A DNA stretch of 64,000 nt, from the NCBI GenBank assembly GCA_947464275.1, contig CANHVU010000001.1, positions 248,993-312,992 on the forward strand, read 5' to 3'. The notes beneath the pieces are model-generated. The model did not search any database and was not told the origin of the DNA. It saw only the letters and a list, made by a program, of their open reading frames with translations. This stretch comes from Bacteroidota bacterium (GTDB lineage Bacteria > Bacteroidota > Bacteroidia > UKL13-3). Below, piece after piece: positions 45,346 through 53,568 of the stretch. Both the position numbers and the translations under genes were made by a program. Position 1 is the stretch's first letter; the number at the start of each line of letters is the position of its first letter.

Positions 45346-45366
45346 TTATATGATGAAGTTATCTTT
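45346..45366 (+). pseudogene. Remnant start of a gene-5-like gene
   Basis: After the stop of gene 7, ATGATGAAGTTATCTTT matches the start of gene 5 (ATGGTGAAGTTATCTTTT) and then turns directly into repeat copy H (CCAGCC). It appears to be a deletion scar that removed all but the first six codons. Confidence 0.55.
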
Positions 45367-45367
45367 C

Positions 45368-45446
45368 CAGCCAATGTTGTTGTCCTCGCCAAAATCAATA
45401 TATTTGAATAAAGCTAATAATTGCAAGCGAGGTTGTTTGGGATGGC
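45368..45446 (+). repeat. Array repeat copy H
   Basis: Full-length copy. CAGCCAATGTTG, 19 bp, TATATTTG, 3' part GCGAGGTTGTTTGGGATGGC, in which the hairpin is degraded. It precedes the SUKH gene. Confidence 0.8.
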
Positions 45447-45467
45447 GAAACATTAAGACTCAAATTT

Positions 45468-45950
45468 ATGACACCGACAATTGCCGACATTATAAACACA
45501 ATTAAGACAAACCACGAAGAGTTTGGAATTACGCTTTATGACGAAGCTACTGATTTTGACATTGCAGAATTTGAAAAGAATAAACTTGTATTACCTCAAG
45601 ATATTAAAGCTTTTTATAAGTTCAGTAATGGTTTTTACTCTAAGGAGGACATGTTTAGAATTATTCCATTGGACGAAGTAATTTCAAATGGATGTGACAA
45701 TTATATTGAAGGAGAGTATGCCTTTCATATTGCAGAATATATGATTTATTGTGATATGTGGACACTTAGTATTAATCCCAAAGACAAAAATGTTTATACC
45801 ATTTACAACAAGACCAATGAATTAGTAATATTGACAAATTCGTTTGCTGAATTTTTGGAGAGATTTTTATCTGGCGGGGTTTTCAAAGGACTTTATGACT
45901 GGAGAGAACAAATAATATCAAATAGAAAACCTACTGCTAACAACACTTAA
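45468..45950 (+). CDS. SMI1/KNR4 (SUKH) family protein, array gene 8
   Basis: A 160-residue soluble protein of the SUKH superfamily. Recognisable are LPQDIKAFYKFSNGFY near residue 42, with the helix and SNG turn that opens the fold, RIIPLDEV near 63 and a final NSFAEFLERFLSGG. SUKH proteins often act as immunity proteins against nuclease or deaminase toxins of contact systems. No toxin gene is present in the window, so it would be an orphan immunity gene. It lies between copy H and palindrome block 2. Confidence 0.75.
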   Translation: MTPTIADIINTIKTNHEEFGITLYDEATDFDIAEFEKNKLVLPQDIKAFYKFSNGFYSKEDMFRIIPLDEVISNGCDNYIEGEYAFHIAEYMIYCDMWTLSINPKDKNVYTIYNKTNELVILTNSFAEFLERFLSGGVFKGLYDWREQIISNRKPTANNT

Positions 45951-46009
45951 CAACCTAATCTTCATAGTCTTGTGTGCAGGGCAAAGAGGAGGGTACTAAG
46001 AATTAATAA

Positions 46010-46166
46010 ATGAAAGTAGTATTATTTGGTGCGGGAAATTGTAGAGACGTAACATGTTACGTCTTTAGCTAAAAAGACGTTGCGTGCAACGTCTCTACAT
46101 GGTTGTTGGGAAATTCTAAGGTTTTCTTGTGGCAAGGAATAGACGTTTAATTAAACGTCTTTGCAG
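46010..46166. repeat. Palindrome block 2
   Basis: Second copy of the block at 41985-42142, in the same orientation, with the same three palindromes and the same truncated ATGAAAGTAGTATTATTTGG start. Together the two blocks flank array genes 2-8 as direct repeats. Confidence 0.8.
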
Positions 46167-46268
46167 CATTCGCCCACGTTGGTTTTGGGTGTGTTTGTTT
46201 TGTTACCATACTATCGTTCCTATGGAGCTTTTAGTTTTGGGGAAGCATTTCATGTTAATCATCCAATT

Positions 46269-46296
46269 TATTGCAAGCGAGGATGCCTGCAATGGC
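46269..46296 (+). repeat. Array repeat copy I (3' end only)
   Basis: TATTGCAAGCGAGGATGCCT followed by GCAATGGC, equal to the 3' part of copy B. No 5' half is found. It marks the end of the array. The rest of 45951-46332 holds no gene apart from the palindrome block. Confidence 0.65.
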
Positions 46297-46332
46297 AGGA
46301 AAATGATTGTGGTAATAAAAACTATTTACACA

Positions 46333-46363
46333 AAAAAAGCTGCCCTTGTGAGGCAGCTTTTTT
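46333..46363 (-). terminator. Terminator for DUF2723 gene
   Basis: AAAAAAGCTGCC and GGCAGCTTTTTT form a 12-bp stem with a 7-nt loop. It works both ways and lies 19 nt beyond the stop of the minus-strand gene. Confidence 0.88.
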
Positions 46364-46381
46364 ATTGGGTTTACTTATAAA

Positions 46382-49300
46382 TTACAAGCCTGAACTAATA
46401 GCATTTAGTTTATCAGTAAACTCTTTGGCTACTGCTTCTTGTTGGTTCATTTGAGCCACTTGCATACAGTAGGTCATAATTTGAATATTTTCTTCTAACT
46501 CAGGTTTAACCAATTTGTATTTGCTTGAACTACGGAAAGTTTTGTAGTATTTAGCTTTGGTTTCGCATGTATTTAAAATTTCGCGTAATAAGGCGTTTGC
46601 TTTATCTGCAGAACCAGCTAAGAAATAACCTTCGGCCAAACGTACCGAAAACACATCGTGCGCAATGGTTTTTGATGGCAATACTTTTTGGCAATAGTCT
46701 AATGCTTTTATGGCGCTGTCTTTTTTACCTTCTCTAACCAATTGTTCAGCTAAACGATAGAATATGTTACGGAAATTTTTAGTTTGACGTAAAATAGTTT
46801 CATCTAAATATACACCAGGTTGATCCATATTACCCCACTTAAATTTAGTCATTAAGTTGGTCCATAAAATTTTGCTGTTAATGCGTCCAGGGCTTGGATC
46901 ATTAGGATCTTGTTGGTTAAATATAGGTACCAAACGGTAAGTTAAACCTTCCATTTGGAAATGGCTTTGCATATTTAAATATACATCGCTACCAGTAGTA
47001 ATAGCCCAATAAATTGGTCTTTTGTTAATATTAGTTGCTACAATATCTAAAGTTAATAAATCAGGTTTTAGCATATTGCTGCTATTGCTAATTTCAAACT
47101 TAATACTATCCACCATTAAAGCTGCATCTTCAGGTTGAACTACACCATTTTTCAAACAAGCTTCTTTGTCAATTTTTACACTGAAACGTTTGGTAGGATA
47201 ATAGTTAATATACTCGCCACCTTGCAATTGAACTTGGCTTTCTTTATTATCGTCACCCATAAACTGTAATAATTTTCCTAAATCGTAGTAGTCAGTTTTG
47301 TTTAAACCCAAAGCAGGATTTTCATAGTAAACTACATAATTTCTTTTATCAGCTGCATAAGTTTCAGGACTCCAGCTAAATTCTACTGGTTTTCCATCAT
47401 AGGCAGGGCGTCTTAAGCCATCTGCATACCAATCGGTTCCTAATAAACTTAAATTAATAATTCTGATGTCACTTCTAATATTTTCTACGTTTTGAGCATA
47501 CCAAAGTGGGTAAGTATCGTTATCGCCATTGGTAAATAAGATGGCATCTTTAGCACAACTATTTAAATAATCTTCAGCAAAATGTAAAGCCGTAAAACGA
47601 TTAGAACGGTTGTGGTCATCCCAGTTTTGTTCTGCCATTAAAATAGGTGCGCCTAATAAACAAGCTATGGTAGTAATACCTGTTGCTGCCATAGCATTCA
47701 TTTTTTTCGATAACCAATCAATAATTGCTAAAACGCCCAAGCCAATCCAAATAATAAAAGTTTGGTATGAACCTACATAAGCATAATCACGTTCACGCGG
47801 CTGATGTGCAGGGAAATTCAAATATAAAATGATGAAGAAACCTGTAAATAGAAACAAAGTAGTAACCACAGTTGCATCTTCCTTTTGTTTTTTGAAATGG
47901 AAAATCAAACCTAAAATACCCAATATTAATGGAATACCAAAATATACATTTCTGGCTTTGTTTTCCTTAATAATGGCAGGCATATCTTTTTGAGGACCTA
48001 ATCTCCATTCGTCAATAAAACTAATTCCACTTATCCAATTTCCTCTGGTAGCATCGCCATAACCTTGGTCATCATTCTGTCTACCAACAAAGTTCCAGAA
48101 GAAATAACGCCAATACATAAATCCTAATTGGTACGACAATAAGAAATCAATGTTTTTACCAAAAGTAGCTTTTTTGCCTTCAGGAATATTTTCCCAACTA
48201 CGGTATGCTTGCACATAATCACCTCTATCAGCCCACATACGTGGTAATACAGTACAATCTTTAGGGTCGTAAACTCTTTCTAATTTTTCGCCTGCTTCTA
48301 CATAACTTTCTTTGCCATTAGCATCAGTTAATCTGCGGTAGTTCATTCCTTTCGATTTCGTATCGATTGGACGAGCGTAAAAATATTGACCATACAATAA
48401 AGGATTATCGCCATATTGCTCACGGTTAATGTATGATAACAAAGCAAAAGGTTGGTCAGGGTCGTTCATGTCAATTGGCGGATTTCCTAACGAACGAATG
48501 ATAATCATTGCGTAGCTCGAAAAACCAATTACAATAAATGAAAATGCTAAAACCATGATGTTTTTTACCGCATTGCTAATTTTAGCATAAAAGAATATTA
48601 TATAAATTAAACCTGTTAAAAAAGCCCAACCTACTAATGTTCCAAATCCTGAATTGATATTAAATGAAACCAATACCAACGATGTATAACATGCAATGGC
48701 AATGTATAAACTAGTTTTCTTATTGGTTTGGGTGTAATGTAAACCTGAGGCCATTAAAACCAACATGATTACAATTAACAACAATGCACCAGAGTTAGTG
48801 CCCATACCTAATGAGTTTACAGTAAAATAATCTAATTTAGTAGCTAAAGTTGGTAAACCTGGAATAACACCAAATTGAACAAAACCAATGGCTAAAATGG
48901 CTACAGCACTGGCTTTTAAGAAACCTGGTAAAGTGTATTTGTTCTTTTTAAAGTAGTATACATAAACAATAGCTGGAATAACCAATAAGTTCAATAAATG
49001 GACACCAATAGCCAAACCAATTAAATAAGCAATTAATACTATCCAACGGTCAGCGCCTTTTTCGTCAGCGTTGTCTTCCCATTTTAAAATACACCAAAAA
49101 GTTAAGGTAGTAAAGAAACTTGATGAAGCATAAACCTCAGCTTCAACAGCCGAAAACCAAAATGTATCGCTAAAAGTTAATACCAAAGCACCTACTAAAC
49201 CTGCAGCCATTACTGCAAAAGTTTGTTGGCCACTAATTTCGTCAACTGTTTTGTTAACTATTTTACGGCCTAAGTGTGTAATGGTCCAAAAGGTAAACAT

Positions 49301-49570
49301 AACACATAAAGCACTGGTAGTAGCCGAAACCATATTAACCATAAAGGCTACTTTGCTAGGATCGGCAGCAAAAAGCGAAAACACACGGCCAATCATTAAA
49401 AACAAAGGTGCTCCTGGCGGATGGCAAATTTGTAAACGATACGATGCTGAAATAAACTCACCACAATCCCAAAAACTAACAGTAGGTTCTAGCGTAAGTG
49501 TGTAAGTAATAATTGAAATAATAAATGTAACCCAACCGAGTACATTGTTGCTTAATTTGTATTGATTCAT
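46382..49570 (-). CDS. DUF2723 family (TMEM260-like) membrane glycosyltransferase-like protein
   Basis: A 1,062-residue protein. The N-terminus has YTLTLEPTVSFWDCGEFI near residue 22 and HPPGAPLFLMIGR near 50, the DUF2723 signature in which Asp and Glu of WDCGEF resemble the first-loop acidic site of GT-C transferases. About 12-14 membrane helices occupy 1-660; the C-terminal 400 residues are soluble with helical repeats near 960-1050. Human TMEM260 of this family is an O-mannosyltransferase, so protein O-glycosylation is a fair inference. It is transcribed alone. Confidence 0.85.
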   Translation of the reverse strand: MNQYKLSNNVLGWVTFIISIITYTLTLEPTVSFWDCGEFISASYRLQICHPPGAPLFLMIGRVFSLFAADPSKVAFMVNMVSATTSALCVMFTFWTITHLGRKIVNKTVDEISGQQTFAVMAAGLVGALVLTFSDTFWFSAVEAEVYASSSFFTTLTFWCILKWEDNADEKGADRWIVLIAYLIGLAIGVHLLNLLVIPAIVYVYYFKKNKYTLPGFLKASAVAILAIGFVQFGVIPGLPTLATKLDYFTVNSLGMGTNSGALLLIVIMLVLMASGLHYTQTNKKTSLYIAIACYTSLVLVSFNINSGFGTLVGWAFLTGLIYIIFFYAKISNAVKNIMVLAFSFIVIGFSSYAMIIIRSLGNPPIDMNDPDQPFALLSYINREQYGDNPLLYGQYFYARPIDTKSKGMNYRRLTDANGKESYVEAGEKLERVYDPKDCTVLPRMWADRGDYVQAYRSWENIPEGKKATFGKNIDFLLSYQLGFMYWRYFFWNFVGRQNDDQGYGDATRGNWISGISFIDEWRLGPQKDMPAIIKENKARNVYFGIPLILGILGLIFHFKKQKEDATVVTTLFLFTGFFIILYLNFPAHQPRERDYAYVGSYQTFIIWIGLGVLAIIDWLSKKMNAMAATGITTIACLLGAPILMAEQNWDDHNRSNRFTALHFAEDYLNSCAKDAILFTNGDNDTYPLWYAQNVENIRSDIRIINLSLLGTDWYADGLRRPAYDGKPVEFSWSPETYAADKRNYVVYYENPALGLNKTDYYDLGKLLQFMGDDNKESQVQLQGGEYINYYPTKRFSVKIDKEACLKNGVVQPEDAALMVDSIKFEISNSSNMLKPDLLTLDIVATNINKRPIYWAITTGSDVYLNMQSHFQMEGLTYRLVPIFNQQDPNDPSPGRINSKILWTNLMTKFKWGNMDQPGVYLDETILRQTKNFRNIFYRLAEQLVREGKKDSAIKALDYCQKVLPSKTIAHDVFSVRLAEGYFLAGSADKANALLREILNTCETKAKYYKTFRSSSKYKLVKPELEENIQIMTYCMQVAQMNQQEAVAKEFTDKLNAISSGL

Positions 49571-49857
49571 TCTTGCTATATAGTTTCTAGTTATAAATTT
49601 TTACTGGTTTTAGCTTAAAAGGCAAACATAAGCGAAAATGCCTTATAGCGCAATAGTAATTATTTTGCTTTTTAAAATTGTATAGGCTGACTAAGTCGCT
49701 GTTTTTTTAGTTGCATGGCAATTGTTAAAATCCTTATTTTAAGTTTTTTATAAGTTTTTTCGTTTGGTTTTTGTGGGCAATTGTTGGTTTTTGTCGTTTA
49801 CCCGACAATTGCCTATTATCATAAATATTTCCTTTGTGACATACAATTGAAATAAAT
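49571..49857. other. Divergent intergenic region
   Basis: Separates the minus-strand DUF2723 gene from the plus-strand YHS operon, so promoters for both must lie here. I see no clear TTG/TAnnTTTG pair, hairpin or RNA gene. Confidence 0.4.
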
Positions 49858-50325
49858 ATGAAACATTTTTTTTTAGCAGCAATATTTGGTTTGTTAACCT
49901 TTTCGGTTTTTGCTCAAACCGATTTTAATACCCGCAAAAAACATTTTAACTTGGATAAAAATAGTTTGGCTATTCAAGGTTACGATCCTATTTCTTATTT
50001 TGAAGGAAAACCGCAAAAAGGTGTAGCTCAATTCTTGGTTTTTTACAAAGGCGTTCAATATTATTTTATTTCAAATGCTCATAAAGAGCAATTTTTAAAA
50101 ACTCCCGAAAAATTTGAACCTGCTTATGGAGGTTGGTGCGCTTATGCAATGGGCGAGTATGGCGATAAAGTGGAAATTGACCCAACGTCTTACAAAATTA
50201 CAAACGGTAAACTTTATTTGTTTTACTACAGCTTTATCAATAAAACATTGAATAAATGGAATTTAGATGAGGCTAATTTAAAGGCCAAAGCCGATAAAAA
50301 TTGGGAACTATTAATAAAAAAATAA
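49858..50325 (+). CDS. YHS-domain exported protein
   Basis: A 155-residue protein with a signal peptide (1-20, ending VFAQ). The YHS domain covers about 35-90: LAIQGYDPISYFEGKPQKG, then FYKGVQYYFISNAHKEQFLKTPEKFEPAYGGWCAYAMG, the usual form in which Cys near 97 and nearby residues can bind metal. It is the first gene of a run of five with gaps of 1-12 nt or overlap. A redox or metal role is likely but not shown. Confidence 0.85.
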   Translation: MKHFFLAAIFGLLTFSVFAQTDFNTRKKHFNLDKNSLAIQGYDPISYFEGKPQKGVAQFLVFYKGVQYYFISNAHKEQFLKTPEKFEPAYGGWCAYAMGEYGDKVEIDPTSYKITNGKLYLFYYSFINKTLNKWNLDEANLKAKADKNWELLIKK

Positions 50326-50326
50326 C

Positions 50327-51319
50327 ATGAAAGCAGTAAAATTTTATTTGTTAGGCTTGGTAATGCTGGCCTCTAATTTATTAAATGCCCAAAACCAAAG
50401 TGTGTTAGTGGAGCATTTTACCAATACGCTTTGCTCTATTTGTGCTTCACGCAATCCGGGTTTTTACCAAAATTTGCAAAGTCAGCAAGATGTATTGCAC
50501 ATAGCATATCATCCTAGCTCGCCTTATGCAGCTTGTGTTTTAAATAAACATAACAAAACCGAAAATGACGACCGAACCAATTATTATGGCATTTATGGTG
50601 GAACTCCACGTTTGGTAATTAATGGTGTAGTTCAATCAAGTTCTAACAACTACGCAAGTGCAGCTATTTTTAACCCATTTAAAAATATTACTGCCGATGT
50701 GTTGATAAAAGCCAATCAAGTTATAGTTGGTGATAGTATAAAAAGTTTCGTAACCATAAAAAGATTAACCAATCAAGTTTTATCAAATTTGAAATTGCAG
50801 GTGTTGTATGTAGAAGATACCTTGTTTTACAGTGCACCAAATGGCGAAAGCAAACACTTTGATGTGTTTAGAAAATCAGCAAGTGGCTGGCAAGGTTTAA
50901 CAGTAAATCTTCCCGCCCAAATTAACGATTCAGTTGTAATACAAACAGCTACTGTTATTAATTCAGCATGGAATAAAAATAGCATTTACACCTTAGCATT
51001 TTTACAAAATACTACCGATAAAACTATACTAAATGTAGCTAAGTCAACCAACAATAAAACATCAAATACAGGGATTAAATCAATCCAGGATTTAGGAGTA
51101 AAAGTTTATCCTATTCCAGCAAATAATTACTTGACTATTGAACAATCTACTAATGTAAATACTCAAATTTCTCTAATAAATATTTTGGGAGAAGTGGTGC
51201 TAAATAAACAAATAAATTATACAGAAAACATAGATTTATCAGGACTTTCAAAAGGACTTTATTTTTTAAGTCTTGAAAACTCAAACGGAAAAGCCATTCA
51301 AAAAATTATCATTCAATAA
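50327..51319 (+). CDS. Omp28-like thioredoxin-fold protein with T9SS sorting domain
   Basis: A 330-residue protein: signal peptide (1-21), then VLVEHFTNTLCSICASRNPGF with a CxxC motif at Cys 36/39 as in Omp28-related thioredoxin-fold proteins, then YGIYGGTPRLVINGVV with the cis-Pro turn near 92. After an Ig-like region a type A sorting domain begins near 255 (KVYPIPANNYLTI) and ends QKIIIQ. It would be secreted by T9SS and kept on the surface. The gene follows the YHS gene by 1 nt. Confidence 0.85.
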   Translation: MKAVKFYLLGLVMLASNLLNAQNQSVLVEHFTNTLCSICASRNPGFYQNLQSQQDVLHIAYHPSSPYAACVLNKHNKTENDDRTNYYGIYGGTPRLVINGVVQSSSNNYASAAIFNPFKNITADVLIKANQVIVGDSIKSFVTIKRLTNQVLSNLKLQVLYVEDTLFYSAPNGESKHFDVFRKSASGWQGLTVNLPAQINDSVVIQTATVINSAWNKNSIYTLAFLQNTTDKTILNVAKSTNNKTSNTGIKSIQDLGVKVYPIPANNYLTIEQSTNVNTQISLINILGEVVLNKQINYTENIDLSGLSKGLYFLSLENSNGKAIQKIIIQ

Positions 51320-51331
51320 ATAACTATACCT

Positions 51332-51745
51332 ATGAAAAAAATTATCATCAACATTGCCAGATTTGGCGCAGCAGCTATTTTATTACAAACTTTGTTTTTT
51401 AAATTTACCGCGGCCCCTGAGTCGGTTTATATATTTAGTACCTTAGGCATAGAGCCTTATGGAAGAATTGGAAGTGGCATTGCAGAATTAATAGCTGCCA
51501 TATTGTTATTATGGCCAAGTAAATCGCTTATTGGTGCTTTGCTTTCTATGGGTGTTATGAGTGGAGCTATTTTATCGCATGTATTTATTTTAGGTTTTCA
51601 AATTATGGATGATGGTGGATTACTTTTTGCTTTGGCCTTAATAGTGTTTTTATTAAATGCAGTAATTGTGCTTTTTAACTTTAAAAAAGTAATTGGCATA
51701 AACCTATTTCAGCCTTTACAAATTATTGATCAATTGAGTTTATAA
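51332..51745 (+). CDS. DoxX-like membrane protein
   Basis: A 137-residue protein with four membrane helices (about 6-24, 43-63, 68-88, 93-115). RFGAAAILLQTLFFKFTAAPE at the start and a conserved GIAELIAAILLL fit DoxX-like family proteins. Members act with thioredoxin-fold or YceI-type neighbours in redox protection in some bacteria. Function here is inferred from the operon only. Confidence 0.78.
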   Translation: MKKIIINIARFGAAAILLQTLFFKFTAAPESVYIFSTLGIEPYGRIGSGIAELIAAILLLWPSKSLIGALLSMGVMSGAILSHVFILGFQIMDDGGLLFALALIVFLLNAVIVLFNFKKVIGINLFQPLQIIDQLSL

Positions 51746-51747
51746 TT

Positions 51748-52494
51748 ATGAAAAAAATAATATTACTCTTTAGCATTTTAATTATAGCCATTAGTTGGTG
51801 TTATGGGCAGAATAACAATGTATCGTACTTTAAAAATGGTTTAAATAATTTAGATTTAAATGTTTCGGGTAATGGTACTTCATCTATTTTTACTTTTGGC
51901 GCTAATCATTTGCATACAGTTACTAAAAATAAAAAATTTAGAATTGGCTACGGATTTAGGCTCAATTCAAGTAACGGAAGTGGTAATTTTATTACGGCTC
52001 CAGCTAAGTTAACCAGCGGAGTGGAAAGCTCTTTGGTAATTTTCAGCGATGATAAATTGGAAAATTTTGACACCATCGGAATCAGTAGTTTTAATGTAAA
52101 TAGTTTAAACGCATCTATTCATTTAAATTATACTTTTACAAAAAAGTGGGAAGTTGAGTTTAATATAGATGCCATTGGATTTAGTTTTGGCAATGCTGTA
52201 AATGCGCATTACCAAAGCAGTAAACGCACAATTGAAAGCGTTAATCAAAAAGCCAATCCATCAGCATTTAACTTGTTGCTAATTAGCGATAACGATTTAG
52301 GGAATTTAAACTCGGAAATTAAAATTAAATACTATTTTCGTAATAATTGGGCAATTAATTTTGGTGGTACTTTTATTTTTACTGAATTTACTACCAATAA
52401 TAAATTGTTTAAAGATAACGATAGGTTCAGGCAAAAAGCGTTTGTACCAATGATAGGAATTTCGTATTCACCATTTAAAAATACACACCAATGA
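51748..52494 (+). CDS. Hypothetical outer-membrane beta-barrel protein
   Basis: A 248-residue protein with a signal peptide (1-20, ending WCYGQ) and regular amphipathic strands (FRIGYGFRLNSS, LNASIHLNYTFTKKWEVEFNIDAIGFSFG, WAINFGGTFIFTEF) ending in a strand (MIGISYSPF). I recognise no narrower family. It overlaps the YceI gene by 4 nt (ATGA), which indicates coupled translation. Confidence 0.65.
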   Translation: MKKIILLFSILIIAISWCYGQNNNVSYFKNGLNNLDLNVSGNGTSSIFTFGANHLHTVTKNKKFRIGYGFRLNSSNGSGNFITAPAKLTSGVESSLVIFSDDKLENFDTIGISSFNVNSLNASIHLNYTFTKKWEVEFNIDAIGFSFGNAVNAHYQSSKRTIESVNQKANPSAFNLLLISDNDLGNLNSEIKIKYYFRNNWAINFGGTFIFTEFTTNNKLFKDNDRFRQKAFVPMIGISYSPFKNTHQ

Positions 52495-53015
52495 AAATAA
52501 GATCAATCTTACAAATTGCTATTTTGTTATTGTTAGCTCATTTCAGTTTTGCTCAAACACCTTTAAAAGTGGTATCAAGCGCTATTACTTTTACCATAAA
52601 AAATGCAGGATTAACAGTTAATGGTTCACTTAGTGAATTAGAAGCTGAAATAAAATTTAGTCCAACTGATTACAAAACCTCAACCATTAAAGCTTCTGTA
52701 AGTTCAAATACCATAAAAACAGGAATTGATGCCAGAGATAATCATTTAAAAAAGGCCGAATATTTTGATGTAGGTAATTTTCCTAAAATTAACATGGAGT
52801 CAAATTTTTTTGGTAAAGAAAACAATCGTTTTATTGGTTATTTTAAACTTACCATTAAAGGAATTACCAAAGATGTTACTGTGCCTTTTACATTTGAAAA
52901 CAATGTTTTTAAAGGTAGTTTCACCATTGATAGACGCCAATTTAAAGTAGGAGGAAATAGCTTTATCTTAAGCGATAATGTAAAAGTTGATTTATTAATC
53001 AATACCAAAAACTAA
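52491..53015 (+). CDS. YceI family protein
   Basis: A 174-residue exported protein (signal 1-21, ending FSFAQ). The YceI lipocalin-like barrel is complete: SAITFTIKNAGLTVNGSLSELEAEIKF, IDARDNHLKKAEYFDVGNFPKINM with the classical D-x-H-L-x-x-x-x-F-D motif, and GYFKLTIKGITKDVTVPF. It binds polyisoprenoid-type lipids in known cases. It is the last gene of the operon that starts with the YHS gene. Confidence 0.92.
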   Translation: MKIRSILQIAILLLLAHFSFAQTPLKVVSSAITFTIKNAGLTVNGSLSELEAEIKFSPTDYKTSTIKASVSSNTIKTGIDARDNHLKKAEYFDVGNFPKINMESNFFGKENNRFIGYFKLTIKGITKDVTVPFTFENNVFKGSFTIDRRQFKVGGNSFILSDNVKVDLLINTKN

Positions 53016-53055
53016 ATTTAAAATTTTATCGTAATTACACCATTAACTTACCCCT

Positions 53056-53568
53056 ATGACTTTAAATGTGTTGAAACAAAGCACCGTAACTATTCTACAG
53101 CAAGTAGCCAACTTGGTGCAACAAATTGATGATAACCATTATTCTGAACAGCTTGATTTATTGAGCAAAAATACCATTGCTAAACATGTAAGGCATATAT
53201 TGGAATTGTATGTTCAGTTGGTGGCAGGTTTGCCTCAAAATGAAATAAATTATGATAAAAGAGAACGTAATTTATTGCTGGAGCATAATAAAAATTATAC
53301 CATTGATTTTATTAATGAATTAAAAACTGCCATTTTAAATTTAGAAACTGATTTGAATGCATTGCAATTGCGAACATTGATTCAAAATGACGAATTAATA
53401 GTATATACAACTTTGGAGCGCGAGTTGGTTTATAATATTGAACATGCCATACACCACATGGCAATTATGCAAATAGCATGCAATCATTGTTTTAAATATA
53501 TAAATTTAGATAAAAATTTTGGTGTAGCTTATGCTACAGTTCAATATACTAATACATGTGTACAGTAA
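53056..53568 (+). CDS. DinB-like four-helix protein
   Basis: A 170-residue protein with helical layout and the three metal-binding His positions of the DinB/YfiT superfamily suggested by IAKHVRHILELYVQL (about 37-51) and YNIEHAIHHMAIMQIA (about 137-152). Members are thiol-dependent S-transferases or of unknown function. Its 3' end overlaps the next gene by 13 nt, so the two are co-expressed. Confidence 0.75.
   Translation: MTLNVLKQSTVTILQQVANLVQQIDDNHYSEQLDLLSKNTIAKHVRHILELYVQLVAGLPQNEINYDKRERNLLLEHNKNYTIDFINELKTAILNLETDLNALQLRTLIQNDELIVYTTLERELVYNIEHAIHHMAIMQIACNHCFKYINLDKNFGVAYATVQYTNTCVQ

Noticed and set aside
41204-45446. Transposable MITE explanation for the 80-bp repeats
   Set aside because: No target-site duplications are visible and all copies lie between co-oriented genes in one orientation. 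I keep it as an alternative but not as the main call.
41204-46296. CRISPR array
   Set aside because: The repeats are about 80 bp, diverged, and separated by 0.1-1.1 kb of coding sequence, with no uniform spacers and no cas genes.
46129-46454. Plus-strand ORFs of 83 and 97 residues near the DUF2723 3' end
   Set aside because: They run through the palindrome block, repeat copy I and the terminator, and have no protein-like composition.
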